DNA of 9,731 nucleotides from Alphaproteobacteria bacterium (lineage in GTDB: Bacteria; Pseudomonadota; Alphaproteobacteria; Micavibrionales; UBA1664): NCBI GenBank assembly GCA_018969935.1, contig JAGWXJ010000065.1, positions 1 through 9,731 on the forward strand, written 5' to 3'. The notes beneath the pieces were generated by a model. That model saw nothing but the letters and a program-made list of their open reading frames with translations, was not told the DNA's origin and made no database searches. Positions 1 to 5,904 of the stretch are shown here, one piece after another. Position numbers and translations under genes: made by a program. Positions within the stretch are counted from its first letter, which is position 1. The number at the start of each line of letters is the position of its first letter.

Positions 1-45
1 CTGGCGGCGTTCTGACAAACTGATATGCTTGTAATGCTTATTCAT
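1..45 (-). CDS. IS30-type transposase, N-terminal fragment (runs off left edge)
   Basis: The minus strand encodes 15 codons, MNKHYKHISLSERRQ, open to the window edge. The pattern Y-K-H-[IL]-[ST]-L-x-E-R at the extreme N-terminus is typical of IS30-family DDE transposases, where it opens the first helix-turn-helix. An AAAGGA Shine-Dalgarno sequence sits about 6 bases before the ATG, which supports this start. The catalytic domain lies outside the window, so intactness cannot be judged. The IS end should fall between this start and the M23 gene at 144, but I cannot place the inverted repeat from one end. The family call rests on a short match; another helix-turn-helix protein is possible. Confidence 0.6.
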   Translation of the reverse strand, partial: MNKHYKHISLSERRQ

Positions 46-58
46 GCGAAATCCTTTC

Positions 59-72
59 AGGTCTTAAGACCT
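59..72. repeat. 14-bp perfect palindrome in the transposase leader
   Basis: AGGTCTTAAGACCT is fully self-complementary and lies just upstream of the AAAGGA ribosome binding site of the IS30-like transposase at 45. It could be an operator-type dyad for a dimeric regulator or a short structure that limits transposase translation, as some insertion sequences use leader structures this way. The role is inferred; only the palindrome is seen. Confidence 0.45.
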
Positions 73-143
73 TCATAAATCAAAGAAATTCGCACTTCAA
101 AATAGAATTCTCCAGACCCGTGTCGGCAAAGTGATAATGTATA

Positions 144-713
144 TTATGGAATATTTAGATAGGGTTTGGACAAGGGCACCAGATATGGCGTCGGGTCGCG
201 CAGCGATGCCGGTTTTTGGCCGTTGACGGCCCATTCAAATGTTTTGGTCACGTGGGCATCATGGAGCTCAAGATGCAGCATGATTGTCGGTCGGCCCTTA
301 TCGTGACGAAGCACGCGCGTGACGTTGCCGAGAAGCTGGCCGGCTTTGATTTCCAATCCTGTTTTGATTGTGCTGTGCGGAACCAGCTCGCCGTATACGA
401 TTACGCCGCTTGGGCCTTTTACCAGTATGGCATCCGTATCCAGCCAGTGCGGGTAACCTGCCTTCGGCCCCGTGAAGGCTTCTATAGCGACTATGGCGCC
501 ATCCTCGGCTGCGTAAACGGCTTCACCTTCGGCGGTATACAAGTCAACGCCTTCGTGGATGTGGTGCTTGCGTACAAACCCGAAGCTTCCTGGATGTTTT
601 GGGCCCAATGGCAGCCCCGTGTGGCCAGCCGGCATGCGTAAAAACGACATCGGATCGTCTGTCGGGATGAGCGATAGTCTTAGTGGATTTTGCCATACAG
701 TTTTGAGCGACAT
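144..713 (-). CDS. M23-family (LytM-fold) protein, probably catalytically altered
   Basis: This 189-residue protein has the duplicated-hybrid-motif fold of M23 metallopeptidases, which cut peptidoglycan cross-links. The order is: H53-E-G-V-D57 (the HxGxD zinc motif), a 'V-Y-A-A-E-D-G' strand at 66-72, 'I-K-A-G-Q-L-L-G' at 122-129, and L146-H147-L-E149 at the place of the HLHxE motif. H53, D57 and H147 match the three zinc ligands. The two usual catalytic histidines are absent: the first His of HxH is M145, and the His of the Y-x-H-L motif is E109. No signal peptide is visible at M1 or at the alternative M22, which is unexpected for a cell-wall enzyme. The protein may bind zinc or a ligand without hydrolysis, or be a divergent enzyme. 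It is transcribed away from the 727-residue gene, and the IS30-like element sits just past its 3' end. Confidence 0.75.
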   Translation of the reverse strand: MSLKTVWQNPLRLSLIPTDDPMSFLRMPAGHTGLPLGPKHPGSFGFVRKHHIHEGVDLYTAEGEAVYAAEDGAIVAIEAFTGPKAGYPHWLDTDAILVKGPSGVIVYGELVPHSTIKTGLEIKAGQLLGNVTRVLRHDKGRPTIMLHLELHDAHVTKTFEWAVNGQKPASLRDPTPYLVPLSKPYLNIP

Positions 714-753
714 AGTGCCTAGTTAAGAGGTTTCCTACTGATTTTCCTAGATA

Positions 754-782
754 ATTTTATGGTTTTGCATTTTGGTAGCCAA
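754..782 (-). promoter_or_regulatory. Candidate sigma-70 promoter for the M23-like gene
   Basis: On the minus strand, TTGGCT (777-782) and TAAAAT (754-759) are separated by 17 bases. They match the consensus at 4 of 6 and 5 of 6 positions. Transcription would start near 747 and give a leader of about 34 bases before the ATG at 713. Confidence 0.5.
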
Positions 783-835
783 GTTGGTTTAACGCCCTGA
801 AAACATTGCATAATCACCCGCACTCTGGTAATTTC

Positions 836-841
836 TATAAT
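836..841 (+). promoter_or_regulatory. Candidate -10 box (TATAAT) for the 727-residue gene
   Basis: A perfect TATAAT lies 26 bases before the ATG at 868, in an AT-rich run. No good -35 hexamer is found 16-18 bases upstream, so an activator or a relaxed promoter would be needed. The predicted leader is only about 20 bases and contains a GAGGG ribosome binding site at 852-856, about 11 bases before the start codon. Confidence 0.4.
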
Positions 842-867
842 ATATTCAAAAGAGGGCGGTTGCCAGT

Positions 868-3051
868 ATGATCAAAGAAGCGGGTTTTAATTTCATTACG
901 GCCGAAGAAGGCATGCTTATCCGCCACAAGAAGGCTGCCAAGGCCGTGCGTCTGGCTGAAAACAGGCTGGATGACATTATCTACCGCTATACCCATGCCC
1001 CTGAAGATCCTATCGATGAGGCCGCCATTGAGGCGGCTGTTCGCCAATCGGCCAAGACCACGGATGCTGCCGCGCTTGATGCCTTGGTTGCCAAGGCTAT
1101 TCAGGATGAGAAACTCAAGCCCCTGAACGAGGCGCGCGCCGCCGTAGACAAAATTCGTAACGGGCTTTTGAAATTCGCATCCGAAGTTGCCAAAGATACG
1201 CTTGAAGAAGGTTATGGCGCCGGTGCATCGGCGCTTACAACCTTCAGGCTGCGCCGCAAAGCCAAGAGCCTCAAGAAGAAAATTGCCAAGCTTATGAAGG
1301 TTGGTGTCGGCGCCCATGAACTGCTGGCCCGCAACGAGCACCACAAAATCGAGATGCTTGAGGAAATCGAGGCGGAGCATTTTGCTGCTACCTACAATCT
1401 TTATGATGCCTATGACCCGAAGGCATTGAAGCAGCGTCTGGACCGTTCGTGGTTTTGGGCCCCTATCCGCTTTCTACCCCGCATGATGGGGCGTTATATC
1501 TGGCCATTTACCCGCATGCGCATGGCCGATTGGGCCAAGTACCCTGCCCCCTTTAAGGCTCAATGGTGGGCGCAGGTTTTTGCCGCCAGCCTGTTTGGCA
1601 TCAGGCGCTTTTCTGTGGCTACGAATGGTGTTTTCAGCAAGCTGGCTCAAGCAGTTTTGTATGTACCGTATTTCCTGCTCTACAAGCCATCTGAAAAGAT
1701 CTGGGAAGTTGCTTCCTTTGCTGTCAAAAAGTCAGCCGATGCTGCAGTTTGGGCTGTTTCCAACGGTTTTGACTGGGCTATCAAGCTTGCGAAGGGGGCT
1801 GTTAAGGGCGTTACCGCCCTCTTCCCCAAGCGTGGGCCGTCATGGCGCGCCAAGGCTTTTGCCGCAATTGACGAATTTGCCGAGAACACTCGCGCCATCG
1901 GCCGCTGGGGCATGAGCAAGCTTAGTTCTTGGAAGCGGGCCGCATGGCATACCTTCCAATATATCGTGCCTATGGCGCTGCGTAAGGCTTTCAAATGGGG
2001 GTTCAGCCGCCACCACACCCTTTATGATATTGCATCGATGCAGCCCAATACATTCAAGGGCCGCATGAAAAGGTTCGCTTACAAGTCGCTCGGGAATGTT
2101 GCCAAATTCTTTGGTGTGGCCGCAGGGCCTGCCATTGTCGTTGGTATCGGGATTGGTATGTTCCTTGCCCTTAAACCTTATGGTGCGCAGGCGCATATCT
2201 ATTTTGCCAAGGAACTGAGTAACGTTGCGGGCCTTGCGCACTGGTATGACGCCTTTACTTCTGTGGCTGGTGCCAAGGCTGTGCTTACCAGCCCGATGGC
2301 AATGGCGTACGTGGCGGCGCAACCTGCTATTTCGGTGTTTATTGCAGGCATCAAGCTTGTGCTTGTCGGGCCTGTTGCGGCATCTGTCAAGGCGCTGAAA
2401 GAAAGCAAATTCGTTCAGGCGATATCGCACCAGTACAAGCTGCGCGTAAAGGAACTCAAGCATGATGAATTCAAGGTAACGCCCCAGCAGAAATTTGAAG
2501 CGGCTATGGAGCGCCACGCCAAATCGAAGGATTTGTCGCGCGAGCGCTGGATTGCCAAGATGTACAAAAACTACCGCCGTGCTGAAGCGCGTTCGTGGGG
2601 TGATTACATCAGCATCATGGGCCCCGTAAGGGCGTTTCAGGATTACGATGCCAGACGCACATACAAGGCGTACAGCAACAAACGTAAAGACGCGCGTCGT
2701 TATAAGAGCCTTGAGCGCGGACGCCTTGTAAAGACCTGGAATGGCATGGCTGCGCACGTCATCCATGATATGCAGGACAATCTTTATGTTGCCCGTGAAG
2801 CGAGTTACGAACAGGCGTGGGCCGTGGGCGGCAAGGCCTCCGAGCGCAGGTCGGTGCTGGCCAATGACAAGGCCGTGCGTTCCATCTTTGCCGAAAAGGC
2901 GGGCGAAACGGGCTGGAAAGAGCCGCTGACGCGCGAGGAAAAAGCGATTGTCGGCCTTGGCCTGTACCACCGCCGCCAAGCGCAGCTTGAGTATATTTTC
3001 AAAGGGCAAAAGCCGCTTCAGGTGCCTGCTTGGCTGAAGGCCGAGGCCTGA
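868..3051 (+). CDS. Unknown 727-residue basic membrane-associated protein
   Basis: I do not recognise this protein. Residues 15-170 are charged, helical and coiled-coil-like, including a basic patch at 127-144 (R-L-R-R-K-A-K-S-L-K-K-K). Residues 190-380 are rich in Trp, Phe, Arg and Lys and form repeated amphipathic stretches (around 194-215, 230-245, 258-272, 290-315, 350-380). Clear hydrophobic segments lie at about 413-436 and 486-508. The C-terminal 220 residues are again very basic and helical. The protein has no cysteine and no signal peptide. The start is supported by a GAGGG site and a TATAAT box upstream; the in-frame stop at 838-840 excludes a longer version. It is a single-gene unit, divergent from the M23-like gene and convergent with xerC, with its own terminator. 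Peripheral plus integral membrane attachment is inferred; a structural, membrane-shaping or injected-effector role is only speculation. Confidence 0.8.
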   Translation: MIKEAGFNFITAEEGMLIRHKKAAKAVRLAENRLDDIIYRYTHAPEDPIDEAAIEAAVRQSAKTTDAAALDALVAKAIQDEKLKPLNEARAAVDKIRNGLLKFASEVAKDTLEEGYGAGASALTTFRLRRKAKSLKKKIAKLMKVGVGAHELLARNEHHKIEMLEEIEAEHFAATYNLYDAYDPKALKQRLDRSWFWAPIRFLPRMMGRYIWPFTRMRMADWAKYPAPFKAQWWAQVFAASLFGIRRFSVATNGVFSKLAQAVLYVPYFLLYKPSEKIWEVASFAVKKSADAAVWAVSNGFDWAIKLAKGAVKGVTALFPKRGPSWRAKAFAAIDEFAENTRAIGRWGMSKLSSWKRAAWHTFQYIVPMALRKAFKWGFSRHHTLYDIASMQPNTFKGRMKRFAYKSLGNVAKFFGVAAGPAIVVGIGIGMFLALKPYGAQAHIYFAKELSNVAGLAHWYDAFTSVAGAKAVLTSPMAMAYVAAQPAISVFIAGIKLVLVGPVAASVKALKESKFVQAISHQYKLRVKELKHDEFKVTPQQKFEAAMERHAKSKDLSRERWIAKMYKNYRRAEARSWGDYISIMGPVRAFQDYDARRTYKAYSNKRKDARRYKSLERGRLVKTWNGMAAHVIHDMQDNLYVAREASYEQAWAVGGKASERRSVLANDKAVRSIFAEKAGETGWKEPLTREEKAIVGLGLYHRRQAQLEYIFKGQKPLQVPAWLKAEA

Positions 3052-3055
3052 TTGG

Positions 3056-4003
3056 TCAGGCCCGCGGATGGGCCTTTTTGAAGGTTTCCAGCAGTTGTTT
3101 GTAATCCACTTCCGTGTAGCGCTGGGTTGTGCTGAGCGATGCGTGGCCCAGTAGTGTCTGGACTTCGCGCAGGTTCATCCCCTCGCCCAGCAAGTGTGTC
3201 GCGTAGCTATGGCGCATGGCGTGCGGGGTTGCGGCATCGCCAAGGCCCAGATGGATGCGCATCTGGCGCATAAGTTTCTGGACCATGCCCGCATTCAGTT
3301 TGCCGCCCTTCTCGCCCAAGAAAAGGGGGCGTGATGGGGTTTCGGGGTAGGGGCAGGCGGCGCGGTAGGCCTCAATCAGTTTGAAGATGACGGGGATGGT
3401 CGGGACCTCCCTCTCCTTGCTGCCCTTCCCCGTGATGCGCATGGTGTCAGGGCCTGCGGTTATATCGGCGATCGTCAGGTTCAGGCCCTCGCTGATGCGA
3501 AGGCCCATACCGTAAAGCAGCCCCAAAAGCGCCTTGTCACGCAGGGCCATCCAGTTGTCATCGGTGCCTACCATTTCAAGCAGGTCGAAGATGCGGGTGG
3601 CTTCCAGCGGCCTTGGCACTTTGTGCGGCTGCTTTGGCGTGGCCATCAGGCGGATATTGGGGTTGTGGAGAATCCCGTTTCTATCGAGCCATTTGAAGAA
3701 GGTCCGCAAGGAGGCCAGCGCGCGGGCGCGGGTGCTGGCGCCGTTGCCCTGCATGGCCTTTTTGGCGAGATAGCCGCGGAAATCGCGCAAGGCTGTATCC
3801 GATATATCCTTGAGGGCTACGGGCTGGCCCAGATGGCCGCTGAGGTATGTCAGGAACTGGCGGATATCGGAGTTGTAGGCCCGCAAGGTATGGGCCGAGA
3901 AATGCTTTTCGGACGCGAGTGCGGATAGCCATGCGGCTACGCTTTCCTGCAAGTCAGGCTGGCAGAGGCCCTCGAGGGCGGTCAGGCCGGTATGTCCAGC
4001 CAT
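3056..4003 (-). CDS. xerC: Tyrosine recombinase XerC
   Basis: This 315-residue site-specific recombinase should act with XerD at the dif site to resolve chromosome dimers before cell division. The N-terminal SAM-like core-binding domain covers about residues 18-110 (L-x-x-E-K-H-F-S-x-H-T-x-x-x-Y). The catalytic domain follows with all six expected residues: R169 (G-L-R-I-S-E), K193 (G-K-G-S-K-E-R), H261 and R264 (H-A-M-R-H-S), H286 (L-G-H-A-S) and the nucleophile Y296 (Q-R-Y-T). Length is normal for XerC. XerC rather than XerD is preferred because the upstream gene is DUF484, the usual xerC neighbour in many proteobacteria. The start lies 22 bases inside the DUF484 gene with only a weak AGG ahead of it, which suggests translational coupling. 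Confidence 0.93.
   Translation of the reverse strand: MAGHTGLTALEGLCQPDLQESVAAWLSALASEKHFSAHTLRAYNSDIRQFLTYLSGHLGQPVALKDISDTALRDFRGYLAKKAMQGNGASTRARALASLRTFFKWLDRNGILHNPNIRLMATPKQPHKVPRPLEATRIFDLLEMVGTDDNWMALRDKALLGLLYGMGLRISEGLNLTIADITAGPDTMRITGKGSKEREVPTIPVIFKLIEAYRAACPYPETPSRPLFLGEKGGKLNAGMVQKLMRQMRIHLGLGDAATPHAMRHSYATHLLGEGMNLREVQTLLGHASLSTTQRYTEVDYKQLLETFKKAHPRA
3058..3079 (+). terminator. Intrinsic terminator of the 727-residue gene, inside the xerC 3' end
   Basis: A stem AGGCCC (3058-3063) and GGGCCT (3070-3075) with a 6-base loop is followed by a T run to 3079. It begins 7 bases after the stop codon of the plus-strand gene. Because xerC ends at 3056 on the opposite strand, the hairpin overlaps the last codons of xerC. 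Confidence 0.8.
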
Positions 4004-4686
4004 AGCCTGAAGCAGCGTTCTACGACGCGGGCGAGGAAGCCGATGAGTTCCGTTCCCTGCCCGTCCCTGAACATTTCAGGGTCGCGGGAGCCGAAGCACA
4101 GAACAGCGGGCGGCGTTTTCATGGAGATATCGACGCGCAGGACGGCCTGCGAGCGCACAAGGCGGGCAGCGCCGCCGTATATGGCCTCGGTGCCCTGAAT
4201 ATCCGATTGCAGGATGACCTGATGGCCTTGCATCCACTGGTTGATGGTACCCGAGGGCACCACGCGGATACCTGAGGCGTGCATGTTGGGCACATCCTGC
4301 CCGTTGGTTTCTATGACCATCATGGCGACATCCACATCGAGGATGGTTGCGATATCCATGGTGATGGCCTGCACGAATTCGATGAAGTTACGGGCTTCCA
4401 GGAGGCGCAGCGCCGCTTCCTGAATGCGGGTAACGCTGTTCATGTTGATGCGGCTGACCTCGATCAGGTCGCGCGTGGTTTCGGTGATGGCCTCTTTATC
4501 CTTTTTGAGGCGCTGGACCATGTAGTGCTGGAAGTCAGCAATGCCCTTGCCCTTGTTGTCCTTTGGGGGCAACAAAATCTCGCACATATCGGGGTGTTTT
4601 TCGAGGAAGCCGGGGTTTTTCGAGAGCCAGTCTTTTACATCGGCTTCGGTCAGGGGTGAGTTGGTCTGCTTGGTGCTGGTCATCAT
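3982..4686 (-). CDS. DUF484 (GAF-like) family protein
   Basis: This 234-residue protein belongs to DUF484, the family of E. coli YigA, which is encoded next to xerC. The N-terminal signature is V17-x-x-W-L-x-x-N-P-G-F-L-x-x-H-P32. A helical linker spans about 50-100, and a GAF-like domain about 100-232 ends with the typical block L-C-F-G-S-R-D-P-E-x-F at 196-206 and G-T-E-L-I-G-F-L at 211-218. The family's function is not established; the fold suggests small-molecule binding or a regulatory role. Two adjacent ATG codons (4684-4686 and 4681-4683) could serve as the start. No good Shine-Dalgarno sequence is present; instead an 11-bp hairpin ends six bases before the ATG. The gene overlaps xerC by 22 bases. 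Confidence 0.9.
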   Translation of the reverse strand: MMTSTKQTNSPLTEADVKDWLSKNPGFLEKHPDMCEILLPPKDNKGKGIADFQHYMVQRLKKDKEAITETTRDLIEVSRINMNSVTRIQEAALRLLEARNFIEFVQAITMDIATILDVDVAMMVIETNGQDVPNMHASGIRVVPSGTINQWMQGHQVILQSDIQGTEAIYGGAARLVRSQAVLRVDISMKTPPAVLCFGSRDPEMFRDGQGTELIGFLARVVERCFRLWLDIPA

Positions 4687-4692
4687 GGTCGG

Positions 4693-4724
4693 CTGTGATT
4701 TGTGAGCGATTCAACAAATCACAG
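4693..4724 (-). repeat. Perfect 11-bp inverted repeat abutting the DUF484 start
   Basis: The arms CTGTGATTTGT (4693-4703) and ACAAATCACAG (4714-4724) are exactly complementary, with 10 bases between them. Two more pairs form inside if one base is bulged. The repeat occupies the place where a ribosome binding site would be, between the 53-residue peptide gene and DUF484. There is no T run on either side, so it is not a standard terminator. It may be an operator dyad or an mRNA structure that tunes translation of DUF484 and xerC. Confidence 0.7.
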
Positions 4725-4753
4725 TGTACCATAACCCGCTCGCGATACAGGTT

Positions 4754-4915
4754 CTATTCGCCCAAAATATCGCCGATAAAAAACTGGATGACAGCATCGG
4801 AGGAGATGTGTGTCTGGATGACGCCCATAAGTAAACCGATACCCAGCAGCGCCAGTAATGGAAGCACAATGCCAAATGGTTTTGGATCAGTTGCCTGTAG
4901 TGAATTGTCCTGCAT
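4754..4915 (-). CDS. Small 53-residue single-span membrane protein, unknown
   Basis: Translation from the ATG at 4915 gives MQDNSLQATDPKPFG followed by a hydrophobic helix at about residues 16-33 (I-V-L-P-L-L-A-L-L-G-I-G-L-L-M-G-V-I) and a short acidic tail ending I-L-G-E before TAG. A GGGGGT ribosome binding site lies five bases before the ATG, and a near-consensus promoter lies upstream at 4958-4987. These signals make a real small gene more likely than chance. It is first in the transcription unit that continues into DUF484 and xerC, 67 bases downstream. I recognise no family. Orientation is likely N-terminus in the cytoplasm or periplasm with one span; this cannot be decided from sequence alone. 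Confidence 0.65.
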   Translation of the reverse strand: MQDNSLQATDPKPFGIVLPLLALLGIGLLMGVIQTHISSDAVIQFFIGDILGE

Positions 4916-4933
4916 TTTCTACCCCCAAATAGC

Positions 4934-4950
4934 CCTTACGCCATGTAAGG
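4934..4950 (-). repeat. 6-bp inverted repeat at the predicted transcription start
   Basis: CCTTAC (4934-4939) and GTAAGG (4945-4950) flank a 5-base loop. The repeat lies directly downstream of the -10 box at 4958-4963, so it would form a hairpin at the very 5' end of the mRNA of the small membrane protein, or act as an operator. The role is inferred. Confidence 0.4.
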
Positions 4951-4957
4951 TATTTTG

Positions 4958-4987
4958 GTTATAGAAAATAGTTAGAATCCCTGTCAA
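4958..4987 (-). promoter_or_regulatory. Near-consensus sigma-70 promoter for the small peptide-DUF484-xerC unit
   Basis: On the minus strand a perfect TTGACA (4982-4987) and TATAAC (4958-4963, 5 of 6) are 18 bases apart. The start of transcription is expected near 4951, giving a leader of about 36 bases to the ATG at 4915. The terminator at 5011-5031 insulates it from the upstream gene. Confidence 0.75.
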
Positions 4988-5010
4988 TTTTATGGATATG
5001 GCAGTGCAAT

Positions 5011-5031
5011 AAAAAAGGGCCCATGGGGCCC
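5011..5031 (-). terminator. Intrinsic terminator of the 113-residue gene
   Basis: In the minus-strand RNA, GGGCCC (5031-5026), a 3-base loop, and GGGCCC (5022-5017) are followed by six T residues (5016-5011). It starts 8 bases after the stop codon at 5039, so the 113-residue gene is a single-gene unit. Confidence 0.88.
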
Positions 5032-5038
5032 CTGTTTA

Positions 5039-5380
5039 TCAAGCCATGCGGGCGCCGAAGGCCATGGCGATTTTATCGCGGGTGATTTCGGGGAATGCCT
5101 GCGTAACGATGTTTTGAATGGTGGGCTGGGCAATAACCAGTTTGCGGTTTGGCGAGAGTGAGCAAAGGGCTGCCAGATGGTCCTCAGGTTTTTTGCTGGC
5201 TTCGGCCAAATAAGCGAATGTGAGGGCAGCACCTACGGCTTCGGTGGCTTTTGTGTAAGGGCTGGCAACATTACCGCCGAGGTGCTTGGTCAAGGGCAGG
5301 AGGTCATTCTGTGTAAGCTCTACGCGCCCTTCAGCGGCGGCTTTGAGCCATTTTTGATCAAGCTTGATTTCCGTTTTCAT
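5039..5380 (-). CDS. Unknown 113-residue soluble protein
   Basis: I do not recognise this family. The protein begins with a charged segment (K-T-E-I-K-L-D-Q-K-W) and appears largely helical, with an alanine-rich helix at about 43-62 and another at about 85-96. It has one cysteine (C73), no signal peptide and no membrane span. The start is supported by a GAGG site about 6 bases upstream. The gene stands alone between its own strong promoter (5407-5436) and its own terminator (5011-5031), so it is likely expressed on its own terms. The operator-like dyad over the -10 box suggests repression by a dimeric regulator, possibly the protein itself, but no DNA-binding motif is obvious. Confidence 0.8.
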   Translation of the reverse strand: MKTEIKLDQKWLKAAAEGRVELTQNDLLPLTKHLGGNVASPYTKATEAVGAALTFAYLAEASKKPEDHLAALCSLSPNRKLVIAQPTIQNIVTQAFPEITRDKIAMAFGARMA

Positions 5381-5399
5381 AGCAACCTCGTTTGTTTGG

Positions 5400-5417
5400 T
5401 GGGATAGTTATATCCCA
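5400..5417. promoter_or_regulatory. 18-bp operator-like dyad over the -10 box
   Basis: The arms TGGGATA (5400-5406) and TATCCCA (5411-5417) are perfectly complementary with a 4-base centre. The dyad covers the whole -10 hexamer at 5407-5412 of the promoter for the 113-residue gene, a classic location for a repressor site. The binding protein is unknown. Confidence 0.6.
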
Positions 5418-5436
5418 ACTAAATGTATTATGTCAA
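5407..5436 (-). promoter_or_regulatory. Near-consensus sigma-70 promoter for the 113-residue gene
   Basis: A perfect TTGACA (5431-5436) and TATAAC (5407-5412) are 18 bases apart on the minus strand. This is the same hexamers and spacing as the promoter at 4958-4987. It begins 8 bases after the EamA stop codon and predicts a leader of about 20 bases. Confidence 0.75.
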
Positions 5437-5443
5437 ATATAAG

Positions 5444-5884
5444 TCAACCCTTCACGATGAGGAATATCCCTAGCACGGCTGCTGCCATGCCAGCCATTTG
5501 TAGCGGCCTCATGGTTTCACCCAGAAACAGGCAGCCGATGAGGATTGTCAGGCCTAGTGATACGCCATTTTGAATGATGCCTGTCAAGCCGGCGTTGCCC
5601 CCAGCCTTGTAGGTGTAGGCCAAAAAGATGTTGGCGGCGGCCAAGCTGAAACCCGCTACACAGGCCAACGCCAGCCCTTGGGGGGTTTGTTCCCCCGGTA
5701 TGAGGGGCAATTTGGCTGAAGTGCGCTGGTACAGGTAGTACACAATCGCCACGGCTGACATGGATAGCGACAACACAAGCGCGGCAACCGCACTATCGAT
5801 TTTGACGCCTGCCATTTTGAACAGGACGTTACGGCCAGCAAGGCCCATGCCGGACATGATTGCGAGGAACCACCATACGTTCAT
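5444..5884 (-). CDS. Single-domain EamA/DMT-type membrane transporter
   Basis: This 146-residue protein has about five hydrophobic segments (roughly 2-18, 32-52, 69-90, 99-121, 126-144). The C-terminal block G-L-T-G-I-I-Q-N-G-V-S-L at 99-110 followed by L-x-L-G-E-T at 119-124 and a final helix G-M-A-A-A-V-L-G-I-F-L-I-V-K is typical of one EamA unit in the drug/metabolite transporter superfamily. Most EamA proteins carry two such units in about 300 residues, so this half-size form probably works as a dimer, as EmrE-like proteins do. The substrate cannot be told. The ATG at 5884 follows a GGGGAAGGG site and lies 20 bases after the lpdA stop, so the two are likely co-transcribed. Confidence 0.82.
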   Translation of the reverse strand: MNVWWFLAIMSGMGLAGRNVLFKMAGVKIDSAVAALVLSLSMSAVAIVYYLYQRTSAKLPLIPGEQTPQGLALACVAGFSLAAANIFLAYTYKAGGNAGLTGIIQNGVSLGLTILIGCLFLGETMRPLQMAGMAAAVLGIFLIVKG

Positions 5885-5904
5885 TGGTGCGCCCTTCCCC
5901 TACC

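Noticed and set aside
132..149. ATAAT/ATTAT inverted repeat just after the M23-like stop codon, considered as a terminator
   Set aside because: The stem is only five A/T pairs without a G/C core or a T run, so it is too weak to call.
216..641. Plus-strand open frame, 141 codons, opposite the M23-like gene
   Set aside because: The minus strand holds a recognisable M23 fold with zinc motifs; the plus frame has no family features or start signals.
1840..3009. Minus-strand open frame, 389 codons, opposite the 727-residue gene
   Set aside because: The plus-strand gene has a ribosome binding site, a -10 box and a terminator right after its stop; the minus-strand frame has none of these and overlaps it entirely.
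3016..3039. Short inverted repeat CTTCAG...CTGAAG near the end of the 727-residue gene, considered as an xerC terminator
   Set aside because: The stem is six bases with a 12-base loop and no T run on the minus strand, so it does not look like an intrinsic terminator.
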